64,000 nucleotides of DNA from Apostichopus japonicus (GCF_037975245.1 NC_092565.1:12925499-12989498); one strand, 5' to 3'; positions 32,301-46,353 are shown, counted from the stretch's first letter. Made by a program: numbers and translations. The notes: generated by a model from the sequence alone, not told the origin.

Positions 32301-35300
32301 CTTAACGACGCATTTTATCGAAATTATAACACAGGACGCAGGTATTCCGATAGGTTATTTCCTAAATTTCAAGAAAATAGCAAAATACAAAAGGAAAAGA
32401 TGGTCGCATGTTTTGGAGCGGATTGTTATCAAAACAGTGAAATCATGATTGCGTTTTCCGGGGGGAACTGGGCGCATCTTTCAAAATGTAATAAACTACA
32501 TGATTACTGTACTGTGTTAATGTATTGTTAGGCTATAGCGATGGGAGCCTTGGCTCAGCTTTGTTTAAACGTGAACCAGTTGCTACGACTGCGTCCCTTG
32601 GTTACCTCTGAGCGACGTCACGAATACATTACGATGTATTATGTATATCGTGATTTTCCTTGATCGAAATAGCATCAGCGCTGACGTCATGCTTTCGTCA
32701 TCGAGGGACTAAACCTAGTTACACCGCACAGCGACAACAATATCCTAAGTAGCTTGTTCAGATGAACAAGTGTCTATAGAATTAGCTCAGTCGTTCATAA
32801 TATTTGCCCCACCGAAGAAAAACAACAAAAACACGTGACATAAAAGCACGTTGTAGAAAAATAAAATTGTAGCTATATACCAAATAAGGGATTTTAAAGC
32901 TGCTTTCTGAAATGATAAATAAATATGTATCTCCTTTACATACGGTACTAAAATCCCATCAAAATTAGCAGGTCCATAATTTTCGTTTCAATTCATACAG
33001 TAAAGGGGACCTTTTTTATATTTATTTTTTTATTTTCTGATTAACACTAATCTGGTTAGTGTCTGGGTGACGGAAACTTGAAGTCAGCAACAATTCCCTT
33101 ATTGAGTTTTGTTGGAAAAACAATCTAATACATTTGTTTTTGTTTGCTCATATGCAGTATTTTTCGTGTGAAGGACACGTGTGAAAGACACGGCGCCAAA
33201 GTGACAGGTGCCATGTTTCGTATTAACCACACACACAAAAAAAAATCAGTAATGAATGAAATGCTAAAATGCGACACTCTTTTCATTTATCTTAATTTTT
33301 TGAAAGTTTTCCATATCTTGAACAAGCTTTTTTACGGCTAACTGCCCTTTAACAAGTTAATCAGTAGAAGTAAAAAAATAAATAAAAAAAACCTTGCTCT
33401 TAAAACCAGGTAAGGTCGGACAACAAGATGTTTATATTTATCTGCAGGTAAAAAAAGAAAGGAAAAAATTCCAAGCAATGCGAGATACAAAGTTTATGTA
33501 AATTAAATCGTTGTGATAAACGTGTCAATCGGACTCTATTGCCTAAAGGCAACCGATCAAGCCCGTCAAACGTAGATAATGGTTTCAGGTAATTGGATCG
33601 TTATCATGGAACACGAATAATGCCAAACTGGAGAAATTGTTCAACAATCTGAATCCATAAGTACTGAGGGAGAATCTGATCACACAAAAAGCGTACATCC
33701 CCGAGGAAATTAGTCTACGAGGTCCTTTTTCTAAATTCCTACCCCCCCTAAATATAAAAAAAAAGCTGACGCAAATTAATCTGGATCGTTAGAAAGAGAA
33801 GAGATTGATGCATATGATCTCACGTTCCATGCAATGTGCAATGAAATATGATCAATGCCGTCAAACAAAGCAGAAGAAAGAAATGCAGATTTTCACCAAA
33901 AAGATTGATAAACATGTAAGTAAGCATTTTGTAATTGGTATAAAATGCTCATAGTGCCATCTCAAACTATATGTTTTGTATTTGCGTTGCAAATGTATTC
34001 TTGTTTGTGGTTTAGATGTTACTTTAAAGTATAGACAACAGGCTACGGTGGGTGATCTCTTCATTATTTTGTTAACTATAAGCAAATTTATAAATTTTCC
34101 TTTTTTTTTTACAAATATTGGTGGAGGGAGTTTAGAGCTTTGTCAGCTATTAACTTCAGTTATCATTAACCAATCAGGTTACGATAGCCACATCATTAGC
34201 CAATCAGGTAGGTTGTATATACATTGATTAGCTAATCATTTAATCTCAATGAAAAAAGGAGGTGTTAATTACCGAAGAGTATTTCTTTCGATAGGTCAGA
34301 GGTCCAATTTACATTTGACAATTAGGAATATAGGCTTACTAAAATATCCTTGTGAACATTTCGTTAAATAACTACATATCGATTTCTAGATATATTCATT
34401 TGAAATTTTACACGTTTTTGTACCAAGTAAACTCGTAGCAAGCAGGTGTGGTGTCATAGATACATATTGCTACAATATGTTCTCTTTGCTTATATTTGTG
34501 ACTACATTTGATTTTGAACCTTGGCTTGGATACGTCTCCAACTTTCACTACATCATTTTTTTTTTAAGTTTAAGAGTAGTACCAATGGACACGAGTGTAC
34601 CCATATGCTGATACATCCTCTTATAAAAGAAATCAATTTATTTTATTAAAAAAGCAATAAAAAGTCTACATGTTGTTCATCTAAGACGCAATACATATAT
34701 ATACTTTTTTCATTCCCCCTCCCCCCTCCCCCTCCCCATTTTGGTGGTTTATGGGGAAACCCTTTCCTACAAAATCCTGCATGTGATTAGTCACTTAACA
34801 CTGGATCATGAAATTACTATTCCTTCTCTCTTTTATCCACCCACCTTCTTTCCCTCCTCCCCTCCCCTTCCCCTACCTATACAAAAAGGTCGTGTACATT
34901 ATCTTCACTTAACGCAATAATACAACCTTACAAATTTTCGCATGATATGTTATGTTTGATGACGTTACATCTTTATTAGACGTTTTGCAATTGAAAATCC
35001 ACCTAGCTCAGACACGGTGGTAAAAACGGCAGCAAAGTAAACACGAACATATCATTCTTCTGGTCTTTTTTATATATATCTGATACAAAGGTCTTGTAAC
35101 CTGATATAAATTTTAATCATCCGTGGGGGAGATTTTATTTTCTGCCTAGTCCCTAGAATAATAAAAGAACTCACCGTTGTATATAATTTATGACGAGTTA
35201 TCTTTCAAATCGATATGCATTCATTATAGATCCAGATAGAGTCTCTGACATGAAAAAATAAATTTTGGATGTACGTCATGTCTATGATCAACTTCATACA

Positions 35301-35960
35301 CAGACTGATATTCTATAATATGTCATTCAAGAGATAATTTCCTCAAAACAATTAGATTAGTGTCCATCTCGTTCGACTGGTTGACCATTTTCAGTGAAGT
35401 CTCTAAACACAATGATAAATTTTGGCATTTCTTCTTTTATAATATATTTTAATTTTTAATTTTATTTTATTTGACTCTATCATGACTAAGCTACTACCTT
35501 GAAAGAGTATAAATTTAAGTTGGCCTACAGATGTTGTGAAAATATGCATGATCGAAGGTGAATTAAAAGCATTTCAGAAATTATTTTCTGACATGTGACA
35601 ATCACTCCGAGCAAGCCGTCAGAAGGGTTAAACTGTTCAAGTATAGTTTTATTGTCTTGTATCAAGGCAATGCCTTTCCTATACACGACTTTATAACAGT
35701 TTGTGTTCAGTAGGCTAGACTTTATCCTCTTCTAGCTGACAACCTATTACAAATGATATGAAAGGCCTAGCCGTCAGCTATCATGGATAGGATATGCTAG
35801 TATATATGCAAGTTGAAATAATCTATGGTTTAGCCGTTAAGCCGGCTTGAAAAGTGACGAACTTCCGGTGGCTGAAGTTGATCGCTTTGACAAAATTGCT
35901 GGAAATGTTCTCCATCGACAGGTCAAAAGTCAAATCGTTACATTATCTATGATGGCTAGG
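29370..35960. other. non-coding stretch, no gene recognised
   Basis: AT-rich with C-rich tracts (29955-29980, 30478-30525, 31620-31645, 34715-34740) and a G run at 31886-31901. A consensus CRE, TGACGTCA, lies near 32680-32690 next to another GACGTCA at about 32614. Open frames are short and unrecognised. Confidence 0.5.
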
Positions 35961-35967
35961 ATATGAA

Positions 35968-36118
35968 TATATATATATATATAAGAATATATGAATAAAT
36001 GAATACATATATATATATACATGAATATATATGAATATAGGCCTATATGTAAATAAATAAATAAATATATGTATAAATTTATAAATATACATATATGTAT
36101 GTTTATATGTATATACAT
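35968..36118. repeat. degenerate TA-rich microsatellite
   Basis: Interrupted TATA/TGAATA/AAATA units over about 150 bp, giving low-complexity Tyr/Ile-rich spurious frames. Confidence 0.85.
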
Positions 36119-36955
36119 GTCTGTGTTTACAATGACATTTCATTCACTTTTCCACAAAGGAAAATAATTATTTCTACAATAAGTTGCATGTTGATAAAAT
36201 TCTAAATAGAGAGAATATTACCAGTACAAGTACAAACACAAAAATCCAAATTTATCATACTTAAAGAGTAAAGCAACAAGTGGATACAACCGGGAAAATC
36301 TAGCATCCTACGTCACTCCATGGGTTCCATATCTAGAGATATATAATATTGGTTACGTTCAATCAACCATAACTCTCACATTAAATCAGATTTGTTTGGA
36401 TAACTTGTACAAGACAATAATCTCTATCACACATAGACCTGTAATAGTGACGGGTTGGGTATGTGTCTCCCGGCTGTACAGCCTTATTACGAAATAAGAG
36501 ATATGAATATTAAACTAACATTGAATATATAACCTTCTGTTGTATCATTTCAGTAGTCCTCACACACAAAAGAAGGATATCGAATTCGTTTACATGCAGG
36601 GTTTCATTTCTTATCATGTTTTGTTGTTTTTGTTTTTTGGACATGAATAAATGACCAAGCAAATCTACAGACTGCATTAGTTTTCCACAAAGTCTTTCTG
36701 TTTCTAAAACTGTGTCAACATTTAATGAACCTCACTGTCTTTTTTTGGAAATCGGAGAATCGAATTGGGACGGATTTCTTGAAAGAACAAAGTGAATCTG
36801 TGTCGATGGATGATATCTCTACTGGCGGACAGCAATTAACTTACAGCTGCAAAAGGAGTGGACGTGTTACAAACCAGTTCCGAGCGTCGTTAGTCGCGAG
36901 ATTATACAATAGAAACGATAATAATCAATAATCAGGCAGTTACTTTTACGAAGCT

Positions 36956-37208
36956 TAAGCGACCACGAGTGTGGGAGAAGTCCGCAAGGGCTTGTGGATT
37001 ACAACTGTCACGTCGGGTGGCTTCCAATTCAAGCCTTTAGCTCAAATTTGGAATTCATTTTAAAAATAACAAAACTCATTTCAGATGCGAAACCATGGAT
37101 TGCTCTTGGGATGAAAAACCCACCTTACTATGACCCGACCGGGGATCGAACCCCGAACCTCCCGATTGCTAAGCCGCACTGCCTTGTATCCACTGGGCCA
37201 CATCACCA
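36956..37208 (-). mobile_element. tRNA-derived SINE, copy 1 of a two-copy family
   Basis: On the minus strand: a tRNA-like head with A-box TGGCCCAGTGGATA and B-box GGTTCGATCCC, then a ~150-bp body (AAGAGCAATCCATGG, TTCCAAATTTGAGCTAAA, GAAGCCACCCGACGTG) ending near GTGGTCGCTT. The same head and body recur at 42538-42795 in the same orientation. Confidence 0.85.
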
Positions 37209-37209
37209 G

Positions 37210-39618
37210 TATAACCCTGTAATTATCCAGTGTTAATTCGAGTGCGTAACTTAAAATCTTTTTAAGATACTGGACTATAATATTATTTACATACCAAAGA
37301 AGTATGGAACGCCAAATATCACTCAGGTGATAATACTATTTCAAAAATAGACTATGATTACTTAATTTTAATATTGATGATGATAAATATAAATCAGAAC
37401 TTTAGTAGTTAATGATAAACATCTGTATATAAAGTTCACCGTTGAGTTATGGTGTTAGTTGTGGGATGGACGCGAAGGAATGGTACCGGGGGGGGGGTGG
37501 GGGACAAAAGTTCGTGTATATAGAAGGAAATGTTGTACTTCTGTTCACACGGAACTGAAGTTTGTGATTACTCCGCCAGTTTGACGTATATTAACGTGCT
37601 TCTAGTACGATACTTTGTTTCTGTCAAAGAACTGAACTGCAGTGGTCTTACTCTCATTCTTTGCGTTTTTGGTTTATTCTTTGATAACGGTCAACACACG
37701 CTCGAAAGTAATTTTCGAGCTCATCACTGAGAAGAACCAAATCAAATATTACAGCGCCATCATTTTGACTACCTCAGCGCAGACTGGCGTTATCAAGGAA
37801 CAGATCTTAAGCGCTTGCGCTGGGTTTTTTGTATCAGTTTTACCGCGGGGGGATTTTTTTTAATGATTAGATACAGAGAATCTTGACAAATACGAACAAG
37901 GATTTTAACTACTCACTTTATCGTCTGTCAGTTGATCGCAAAGTAAACGAAGACTGTGCATTATGGCCGACGTTGGCAACCACAGGATTTTAATTTTTTC
38001 GTCTTCTTTCATTCAATAAAAAGAATACAAGGCTCTTGGGGGAGAGGACCATCGCGGATATAAATATCAACACATTATCTGTGGATTCTTGTTAAGGTCA
38101 GAAGTAATTAAACAGACAATTGTTTTAACAAGGTACAAGATGGCTGATAACAAATTGGTTCCCGAAGAGCGGACTCGGTATCATCCACCTACAAGAAAGG
38201 TTAATCGCATTAATCTTTTGCTAAGGACAATGTGCTAAAGCGCTCGGGGGGTTATTTGACTAGGAACCTTTCAACTACCTGAGGTGACGTTAAATTTTCT
38301 GTAAGCTATAGATAAGAAATAGCTTGTGTGCATGAGTATCTATACATAGCCTTTCGTGTTAAAGCAGAATTAAACCAAGACTTGCACGGCGTTAGTCAAA
38401 CTGAACGAAACCCGTGCATGATTGGACATACCTGAAACTTGGAGTGCTGTTTTGTGTTTTTGTATATCACGTTAGGAAACGAAAGAAGAAGATAGGTTTA
38501 ACGGTGCTAATAGCGATTCGATATGCGGCATGCCTTTTATATATTTTGGATAAAACGTTTTTCTCTACGGATGAATTTTTTCTTCTGATTCCTTAGACGG
38601 GAAATATTTTACAAGGCAGTTTTTGGAAAGCGGTTATTTTCAGAGCTGCCTGTGACGCATGAATCCTTGGACTATTGCGCGACTTTTTTTGGTTCATCGA
38701 TTTTGAACTAACTATCAATTCTCTTTGGTTTTTAGAGAGTTGATAATTTTTATTCCAGTCGTTTCCGCAAAGGCATTTCGTACGTTATTAATTAACAAAA
38801 CAAAATTATTTCGCTTAATTAAATTAAGAAAAGGATAAGAAAACGCTGAAATAGCGAAATTACAGGAAGAAACCAACCAGGGAATGAATGATCGTTTTTA
38901 TATGGTCTTAGGAATAATATTTAACGAGGGATTGAAAAACCCCACAGAACATAATTTCTTTTAATTCATCTCTGGATATCGCAGTTTTTTTTCTTTCAAA
39001 ACTCGAGTAAGCTTCTGCTGCTGTTTTAAACTGGAAGTGGAGTGCGAATAGTAATTAGGGATATAAATAAACCTAGTCATGGAGCACTATTTTATCGGTT
39101 TCGATATATTAAATAACAGGTTAAACGTTTGATTCGAAATTTATGATATCATTATTGAAGTTAGCAATCCCTATAAAATATTTCTAAATTTGATGGATGA
39201 TTGATTAATTATTGTATTTTTTTTCGTAGTATTAAAACAACGACTCGGGCTTTAGTCACCAGGGAACTGATATCAACGAATTATTAACAGATATAATATA
39301 TCCACGTTGACTATATGGTTAAAAAGAGACAACAATTTTTGTTTATAGGTCTATAACAGTTGGTATTGTTTGCCAAGAAAATGGAACATTGTAATATGAA
39401 GTAAACATTGGTGCTTACGGTGCTAATTGACTCTTTTTCTAATTTTCATTCATATCTGGTTTTTTTTAGTGATGTTTGTTTTACAGGGGCATTACATGGA
39501 CCTGTTGACCATTTACCTTTGACTAATTAAATGCGGAAGTATTCTTGAGTTTTCCTGTATAGAAAGAGTTATTTATTTTGTTGGGGGAAATTGAGAAGAT
39601 AATGGCAAAATCAAGGAC
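37210..39618. other. non-coding stretch upstream of the receptor exon
   Basis: It should contain the promoter and 5' untranslated sequence of the receptor gene if no further upstream exon exists. A G run lies at 37487-37502. A poor candidate frame starts at 38140. No clear TATA box or CpG cluster was identified. Confidence 0.45.
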
Positions 39619-40306
39619 ATGAAATATTTAACCGCAATGAATACCGCTCTACCTCTGCTCTTTGCTGTCTTCATATCGATATGCTCTCTTACCTACCATA
39701 CAACCTCTGGTGCTCTAACTGAGTTAGGTATCCTTCTTCCATGGGACGGCCGGAGCGATGCATACCCATTTATGGGTACAAGACTAGTAGGTGCTGTAGA
39801 CGTTGCCCTGGATACGTTAAATCTGATTTTACCTGAAGACTATCCACTCGGTGTCATTTATCGAGATACCCGTTGCGAGAATATAAGGGGCAGTGGCGCT
39901 TCGGTGGACCTGTGGCAAAATAACGTCACGTCTCTCATCGGTCCACCGTGCTCCTCACCGTGTAAAACTGTGGCCTATTTCGCAGCCTACGGTGGTATTC
40001 CTATGGTCTCGTGGTTCTGCGCTGACAGCGTCTTCACAGAATCGGAAAGTTTACCCTTCTTTTCGAGAGTGTTTCCACCGTTCTCGAAGATAGCTAAACA
40101 TAGTGTCTCTCTGATGAAGTATTTCGATTGGAGGATAGCCTCTATCATTGCCCCACAAGATACGATGTGGGAAACTCTCGCCTCTGAGATCAAGGATTGT
40201 TTAGAAGATGCGGACCTATCGCCTATACAGCCACATCTATACGATCAACCTCTTGATGAGCAGAGTGCTCTAGAAATTCTACAAAGCGTCAAGACCTTTT
40301 CGAGAA
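39619..40306 (+). CDS. natriuretic-peptide/speract-receptor-like protein, first exon
   Basis: This exon encodes 229 residues plus one base and ends at donor GAGAA/GTAAGT. Residues 1 to about 31 are a clear signal peptide with core LPLLFAVFISICSL. From residue 33 the sequence follows the type-1 periplasmic-binding fold of the ANF-receptor ectodomain: ELGILLPWDG as first strand, MGTRLVGAVDVALDTLN as first helix, IGPPCSSPC with a disulphide-type cysteine pair, GGIPMVSW, and a FSKIAKHSVSLMKYFDWR helix. This is typical of membrane guanylate cyclase and natriuretic-peptide-clearance receptors; echinoderm sperm egg-peptide receptors belong there. One N-glycosylation site (NVT, residue 102). The transmembrane, kinase-like and cyclase parts are not in this exon and were not found up to 64000, so the cyclase itself is not demonstrated. 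A second Met at residue 7 is an alternative start. Confidence 0.85.
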
Positions 40307-42537
40307 GTAAGTATAAACATGTCTATTATAATTATCATTATTATTTATAGAAGTAAATTAGGAACAGAAGACTGACTGTGGAAGTTTATGCAATGGAAAA
40401 GAGCAACAAACCAGTGACCAGAATCCCTTTCTAGCCAGAAATTTCTTTTCTAATCATCGTTCAAAATGTTCATATACAGTCATCCCCAGCCCCCCCCCCC
40501 CCATCCTCCCCTTGTATTTTATATTTCGTCTTATACATATGATTTCTTCTAAGTATGATCTTCTCTAGTCAGTGCTTTCCTGCTGGGTTTTGGCGATTCT
40601 GTAAAAATTAATTTGAAAGCCACGTGTTCCCTAATAAGGATGGCATGAAAAAAAAACAGTAAAAAGATATAAACGATAATGCTTACTTTCCATTGAGTAT
40701 AATGTCAAAAAAGGAGTGTACAACTTCCGAGCAAAACTGATGCCTTATCTTCAAACACCCTACGGTTTATTTACAGTCGATATAAAATGTCCTTTTTCAA
40801 CCACGATGGCATTTTCTATAAATTGTATTTTAAAATTCCTCACATTTTGTTAGTTTTTCTTAAATTTTGTTAACTTGAGGTGGTCAGAACTTCAAGACAA
40901 GTTTTTTTTTTTTTTTAAGAGAAAAAGTTTAAGTTAAAAGTGAATAAGACAAAATATGATATAAAATTGAGTAAGACAGGAAGGAGACCATTCACCTATA
41001 AAGTTATATATCTGTACAAGTGTAAGAGAAAACAGGAAGACACTGATGGAATTCGATATACTTTCTGTAATTGACCTTTTTAATATATTTCCTCCCAAAA
41101 AAAAAGGGCCCAACATTTTATACCCTCGGGAAGACAAAGTGTCCCGTTTGAATTATGAAAATGATTTTTGTAAATGAAGAGAATAGGTGCACTTTCTATG
41201 ACCTCTTTGATCGTTTTCTGACAGATTAGTTACCAGTATTACCTGTTGGTCATCGTCATTAAAGGTTTCCTGACTTGTAAAGTTTAAAGATCTTCAATAT
41301 TCTTTCTCAATATGCTAGAAAGTTGAATAATGGTCACGCACATTCAAACGCCAATAGGCATTCTAATGCTATGCCCCCTCACAGAATAAAAGTGTAGTTC
41401 AACGGTCCTATAGAAGGTGAAATCATAAGGGATTGGTGCGGGATGGAAGGGGGGGGGGGGGGTGGAGGCAGAGAGGACATGCCTCTCCCTTTGTAAATGA
41501 AAATGACTACTTCCACTTGTTTGAGGTTTATAACTTAAATTTTTAGTTAGACAAATAGATACGTTGAAAACTATAAGAAGAAAAAAGTGCAGTTTAAAAA
41601 ATGTGATAAAAATGTTTTCTTATAAAACAATTAATAAATAAATAAATAACTACGTAGTGGAAGTTTTAGTGCAGAATGCACAGTGGAACCGTTTTAAATC
41701 AAAGTCACATGTCTGAAACAGTGATATTATTACACTTTAGGTTTTCATTTAAAGCCTGGATATATTTCCCCACCCCACTCATTGAAGCCTGTACTCTAAA
41801 ACGACTTCCAGTAGGTGGTTATGCTATAGTCATTTATATTAATTTTGTTTTTGTGATTGTCTTTAAATGGTTTACTTTATGTCTTCCATTACAGTTGACA
41901 ATTATTTTGTTTTGACGCTATAATGACTTCTTCTAAGATTTTGTTTGATTACTCCCCCCACCCCCCCCCCCCTAACAAAAAAATACAAATATAAGAAGAG
42001 ACAGAGAGATTTAGAACACATAATAATGTTGATCGTCATCTATACTTTGAGGCTTCAAAACAAAAACTAAAACTTTGTTTACTCGAAACAGGCCATTCTG
42101 TCGATTCTAAATTAGTAACTTAACGGCGAACTGCTTTGAGTTTTCAGTCTTATCCTCGTTCACTATATGTGTTTCCTCCTGTTTGCATATCTGTTTCTAC
42201 TCTGATTAGCTGAGGCTGTGTTAGGTTAAAAAAATAGGAATTTACTCCTAATTTGAAATCCAGACTGTAAGAGAGATTTTGTAAGGAGTGTGTACTTTTA
42301 AATCTTCTGTAATGTTATATAATGAAGCTATATACTTATAGATGTCTACTTTGTATTTTGAAGTTAAATGCCAAAGTTCTTAAACTTCAATTCCATTTTT
42401 GTTTTCAAATTTTGCGAAGGGGAGTTGTCTCAGAAAATAACAACCTCAGTTGGGTACCGTACCTTATCATTGTCGCCCTTGACAACTATATTATCCGGGT
42501 AAAAATATATCTGCAGTTATTATGTGTTTTACGACAC
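40307..42537. other. probable receptor intron 1, proximal part
   Basis: AT-rich, with a C run (40490-40502), a T run (40902-40916) and a G run (41449-41463). No second exon is recognised. Confidence 0.5.
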
Positions 42538-42795
42538 TAAAGCGACCACAATGGCTAATGGATTATTACAACTTACACGTCGGGTGACTTCCAATTCAAC
42601 ATTTTAACTCAAATTTGGAATCTTTTTCAACTTAAAAAGTCATTTCAGATAGGAAAACCGTAGATTGCTCTTGGATAAAAAAAAAACCCAACCTTACTAT
42701 TACCAAACAGGGTATCGGACCCCGAACCTCCCGATTGATGAGCCTCATTTGTTTCAAATGCCACCGCCCTTTCTGCAATCAGCCACATCACCATG
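42538..42795 (-). mobile_element. tRNA-derived SINE, copy 2 of a two-copy family
   Basis: Same body words as the copy at 36956-37208 (ACGTCGGGTGACTTCCAATT, CTCAAATTTGGAATC, GATTGCTCTTGG on the plus strand) and the same head, but more diverged: the B-box region reads GTATCGGACCCCGAACC and the A-box side carries an extra ~20 bp. Confidence 0.82.
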
Positions 42796-42924
42796 CAAGA
42801 AGCATGCCATGGTTAACTTTGCGTGTTGTTGATGCTCTGTATACATACAGGCCTTGCCACTCGACCAGATGACGCTATCAACTAAAATGCTATGTTTGAT
42901 TGTTGTTTACGATTTATGTCATCA

Positions 42925-42956
42925 AACAACAACAACAACAACAACAACAAAAAACA
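42925..42956. repeat. (CAA)n microsatellite
   Basis: Nine or so CAA units then an A run. Confidence 0.85.
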
Positions 42957-42959
42957 ATT

Positions 42960-45330
42960 AAAATTGTTTCATTTGAATTTACATCACAATGATAGTGTCA
43001 TCTTGCATTTAAATAACAATAACACCCAATCAATTAATTAAGAATCCGTATACATTCTGCACAAAACTTAGAAACATTCCCTTTAAAAAGTTTTGTTACA
43101 TTTGTCACGACATTGCTTCAACGTTTTATGAATAGTAATGTGAAATCTTCCTGACCGTAAGTAGTACAGCACGTATGATTGTACACACAGAATTAGTCAA
43201 ATAGAGATACAGTTTGGTTTCAAAGTCAAACATATATCTCTTAGCAATTTTATAAAGCTCAGTACAAACACGAACAATAGCCGCACACTACCAGTGACGT
43301 TAGCAACTCCATCTAGATAGGGCTGGAAATGTTGACACAAGTTGATGGTTTTATTTAAATAACTTATTAGAACAAGTCTGTGGCGACAATTTTTCTTTTG
43401 TTCATGAAAAGTCTGCACGCAGTTACGGCATCTTAAACATCCTTTCATTTGTAAATATATCTCACAAAACTGCGCAGGAGCTTGCCCGGCAATAAGAAGC
43501 ATTTCTCTCGGCTCGTTTTCAAAACTGAGCGTCGAAATTTTCTCCGAAATAGTACATCTGTTAATTTAGAAAATTATACATCGAATGTGTATCAGCTCGA
43601 AACCTCATTTTTTTTAATAATAATAAAATTAAAAAAATCCAGTTATTTGCAATAATTCTGTCAAGGATCGTTAATTCTGTAATGTTTTTTTTTTGGCAAA
43701 CATATATCTTGCGACGTACGGAAGAGCTGAAAGGACATGTCAGCTGTATTATTTTTAATTAAGATGTTAAAGAATAATGTTTTTTGATGTAATGTTTTCT
43801 GTCATTTTCACCTGCACTTTGTTATCCATGCAGTACGGGATTATATTTCAAGTTGCCAAATGATAGGGACAGATTCCTGAAATTTCTTGGATATTCTTCT
43901 TCCAGTATCCTTTATTTATAGAATTTTCATATTGCTTTTGTTTTATATGGGTCCTGTATAGTAATCACATAATTATACAGCGCAGATCTTCGTCTTCCGT
44001 TTCATTACGAAATTAAATCATGGTCTTAATATTGACAGAGCAAAAACAACTAATTGCAATGAATCATATATTCTATATTAACAGCATGAATAACAACTCC
44101 AACAATACACGGCTATGATCTCCATTGAAGTTAATAACGAGTTTATTAGCCACCGCGTTCGTTTCTTAAGCATATCCCAAAATGAATAAAACAAATAATA
44201 TGAAAAACGTTATATAAAACAAATTATGACATTTCTTGTTTTCTTGTCAGTTTGATAAATTGGTCTTATGTAGGCTTATACTTAATTTATGGAGATTAAA
44301 ACTTTCATAGAGTTCTTAATGAGTGTTGCACTTGTTTTTGCTCCTCAGGAATGTTAGACAAGGCGTGGGCACAGTCTCCCCCCCCCCCCTTCCAGAAATG
44401 TGGCAAAAATATAATAATGATATATACCTCCCTGGAACTGCCGGTATATTCGTAGGAGGTAGGGGTTGAGGGTTTAAGGGGTACAAGCCCGGCAGGAGGG
44501 AAGCGGGAATACATAATAAATTACCGTGACAACCTGAGTCACGATGATTGCAACGTTTCCTGCTATTGGCGATATCAAGATGAAGATAAAGTGTTTATTC
44601 TAAAACAACATCACGTGTAATACAGTGTCGTAACAGTGCGATATAAAGAGGTATTGAATAGCCTTTTCTGTGTGCTTACGTTGCCTTTAAAACTTTTCAC
44701 TTCCCGTCGATATACAGAGTTTCTTCAAGTTAGTATCAAACAAATGACTTAATTGCAAACGAGCTATATACAGAAAAAGTCACCTTACAGCCCCCCCACC
44801 CCAACCCATCCAAACAACCACCATACCCTTGCTGACACCCTTATAGCCTACGCCATTTACTTTGGTCGATCTGGTTTCGAAATGGAATATCATTGTGACA
44901 AAACATGCATTGTGTAAGAAAACAAAACAATAGCGAAAGATACCGGTAATCACCATAAACTGATAATAACCGGTTGTAATCATTAAAATATTTGAACAGA
45001 GCAAATTTTTACACAACTATAGCATGTCTTCTTCGCACAAAAGAAATGCCCGACTTCAATTCTCGTACGTAATAGTTTGACAGTTTTCAGTTGACAGTAC
45101 AGTTTGGTTAGCCTACCACTGCGGTGTACACACAATAGGCTCTAATACAAACACGATGGGTTGTTCGTACGTGCTTTCGAGAATACTTGGTCTCAGCCAC
45201 CCTCCCCTCCCCACTCCCCTCCACTGCACCTTCGATATGGGTTCTTCAGTCACAGCACAAAATAAGCAACGCCAAAAGAAAAGAAGAAATCAAAAATAAA
45301 TTTCGAAAGAGCAGATAAATTGTTAACTAG
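42960..45330. other. non-coding stretch, nothing recognised
   Basis: AT-rich with C runs at 44380-44390 and 44791-44797. Short frames only. Confidence 0.5.
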
Positions 45331-45334
45331 GTCG

Positions 45335-45415
45335 AGATTCGAACCAGTCGACGAACTGTGCGACCGCACAAAGTTGTTGTTGCGATTCCTTGACGCAGCC
45401 ACCCCCTATATAGAT
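45335..45415 (-). mobile_element. tRNA-like relic
   Basis: On the minus strand there is a good B-box-like GGTTCGAATCTCG and a weak A-box-like GTGGCTGCGTCAAGG at tRNA-like distance. The arms do not form a full cloverleaf. Probably the head of another SINE; a single copy in this window. Confidence 0.35.
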
Positions 45416-46353
45416 GCTAATCCAGCTATAGAATTTGTCATTGCTGTAAAGTGTTTAGTCACTGAATTAAAATCAATTTGATTCCATCAAGTAAATGTGT
45501 GTCGTGTTGCCTGTTTCGGTTACTTACACCAAGCTTACATCGGCCTATGTATGAAACATAGGATACAATATTCGTCCAAATGAATGATAATTCTTAATAA
45601 CAGAGATTATACGGATTTTATATTCCAAAGCGCTACGTTACTTAGAAACGTGACTTATACTGTATGAAAGATTAATGTCTACATCTGTCTACATGTGGTT
45701 GAAAATGAGATGTAAATAACACCATATGCGAACGCTATTCTTTAATTCTTTTTTTCGTTAATATTTATGAAATATTTCACACGCTAAACGTGAGAGGTAT
45801 TTTTTATATTTCTTATGGAAAGAAAATATATATAAATGCAATCATCGTGGTTGAACCTAGTTTATAGAGATGCCTAAACCTAGAGAAACCTTAAACCTTA
45901 AGCCAGAAGGAAAATAATATATGTTTGTAACCTGACCTGTTATTTCAGTCCACTTAAGTCGAATGGAATGATGGAATTCGGCAAAACCTTCAAAGGTCTT
46001 GCCATTGCAAAAAATAAAGTGCATTATAATCTATGTATATGACAAACTTTTTTTAGAGTGTGACGTAACGAATATATCAGAGCTGACTTGAACACAATAT
46101 TACGTGACACATTGACAAAATGGCCGCCCCCTCCTTTGATGTTTATCTTTCGAAACTAGATTCCAGTGAAGGAAGAATTTGTACGTTGTTCCTGTTTTAT
46201 TTCAAGTGGAAAGATTAACATTCTAAAACCTTACTACTATAGGTAATATAATACTATGAAATGGAGGGACTGTTTTATACAAGTAATAACAAAAGATGTT
46301 GTCAAAATGTTGCTGTTTTACTGCTAAAATATTAGAATGTGTAAAGGTAAGTT

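Noticed and set aside
38140-38238. Frame starting MADNKLVPEERTRYH upstream of the receptor exon
   Set aside because: Only 32 codons, weak GTTAAT as donor, no recognisable product and not needed by the receptor, which has its own signal peptide.
39987-40193. Minus-strand frame inside the receptor exon
   Set aside because: Antisense shadow of a well-supported coding exon.
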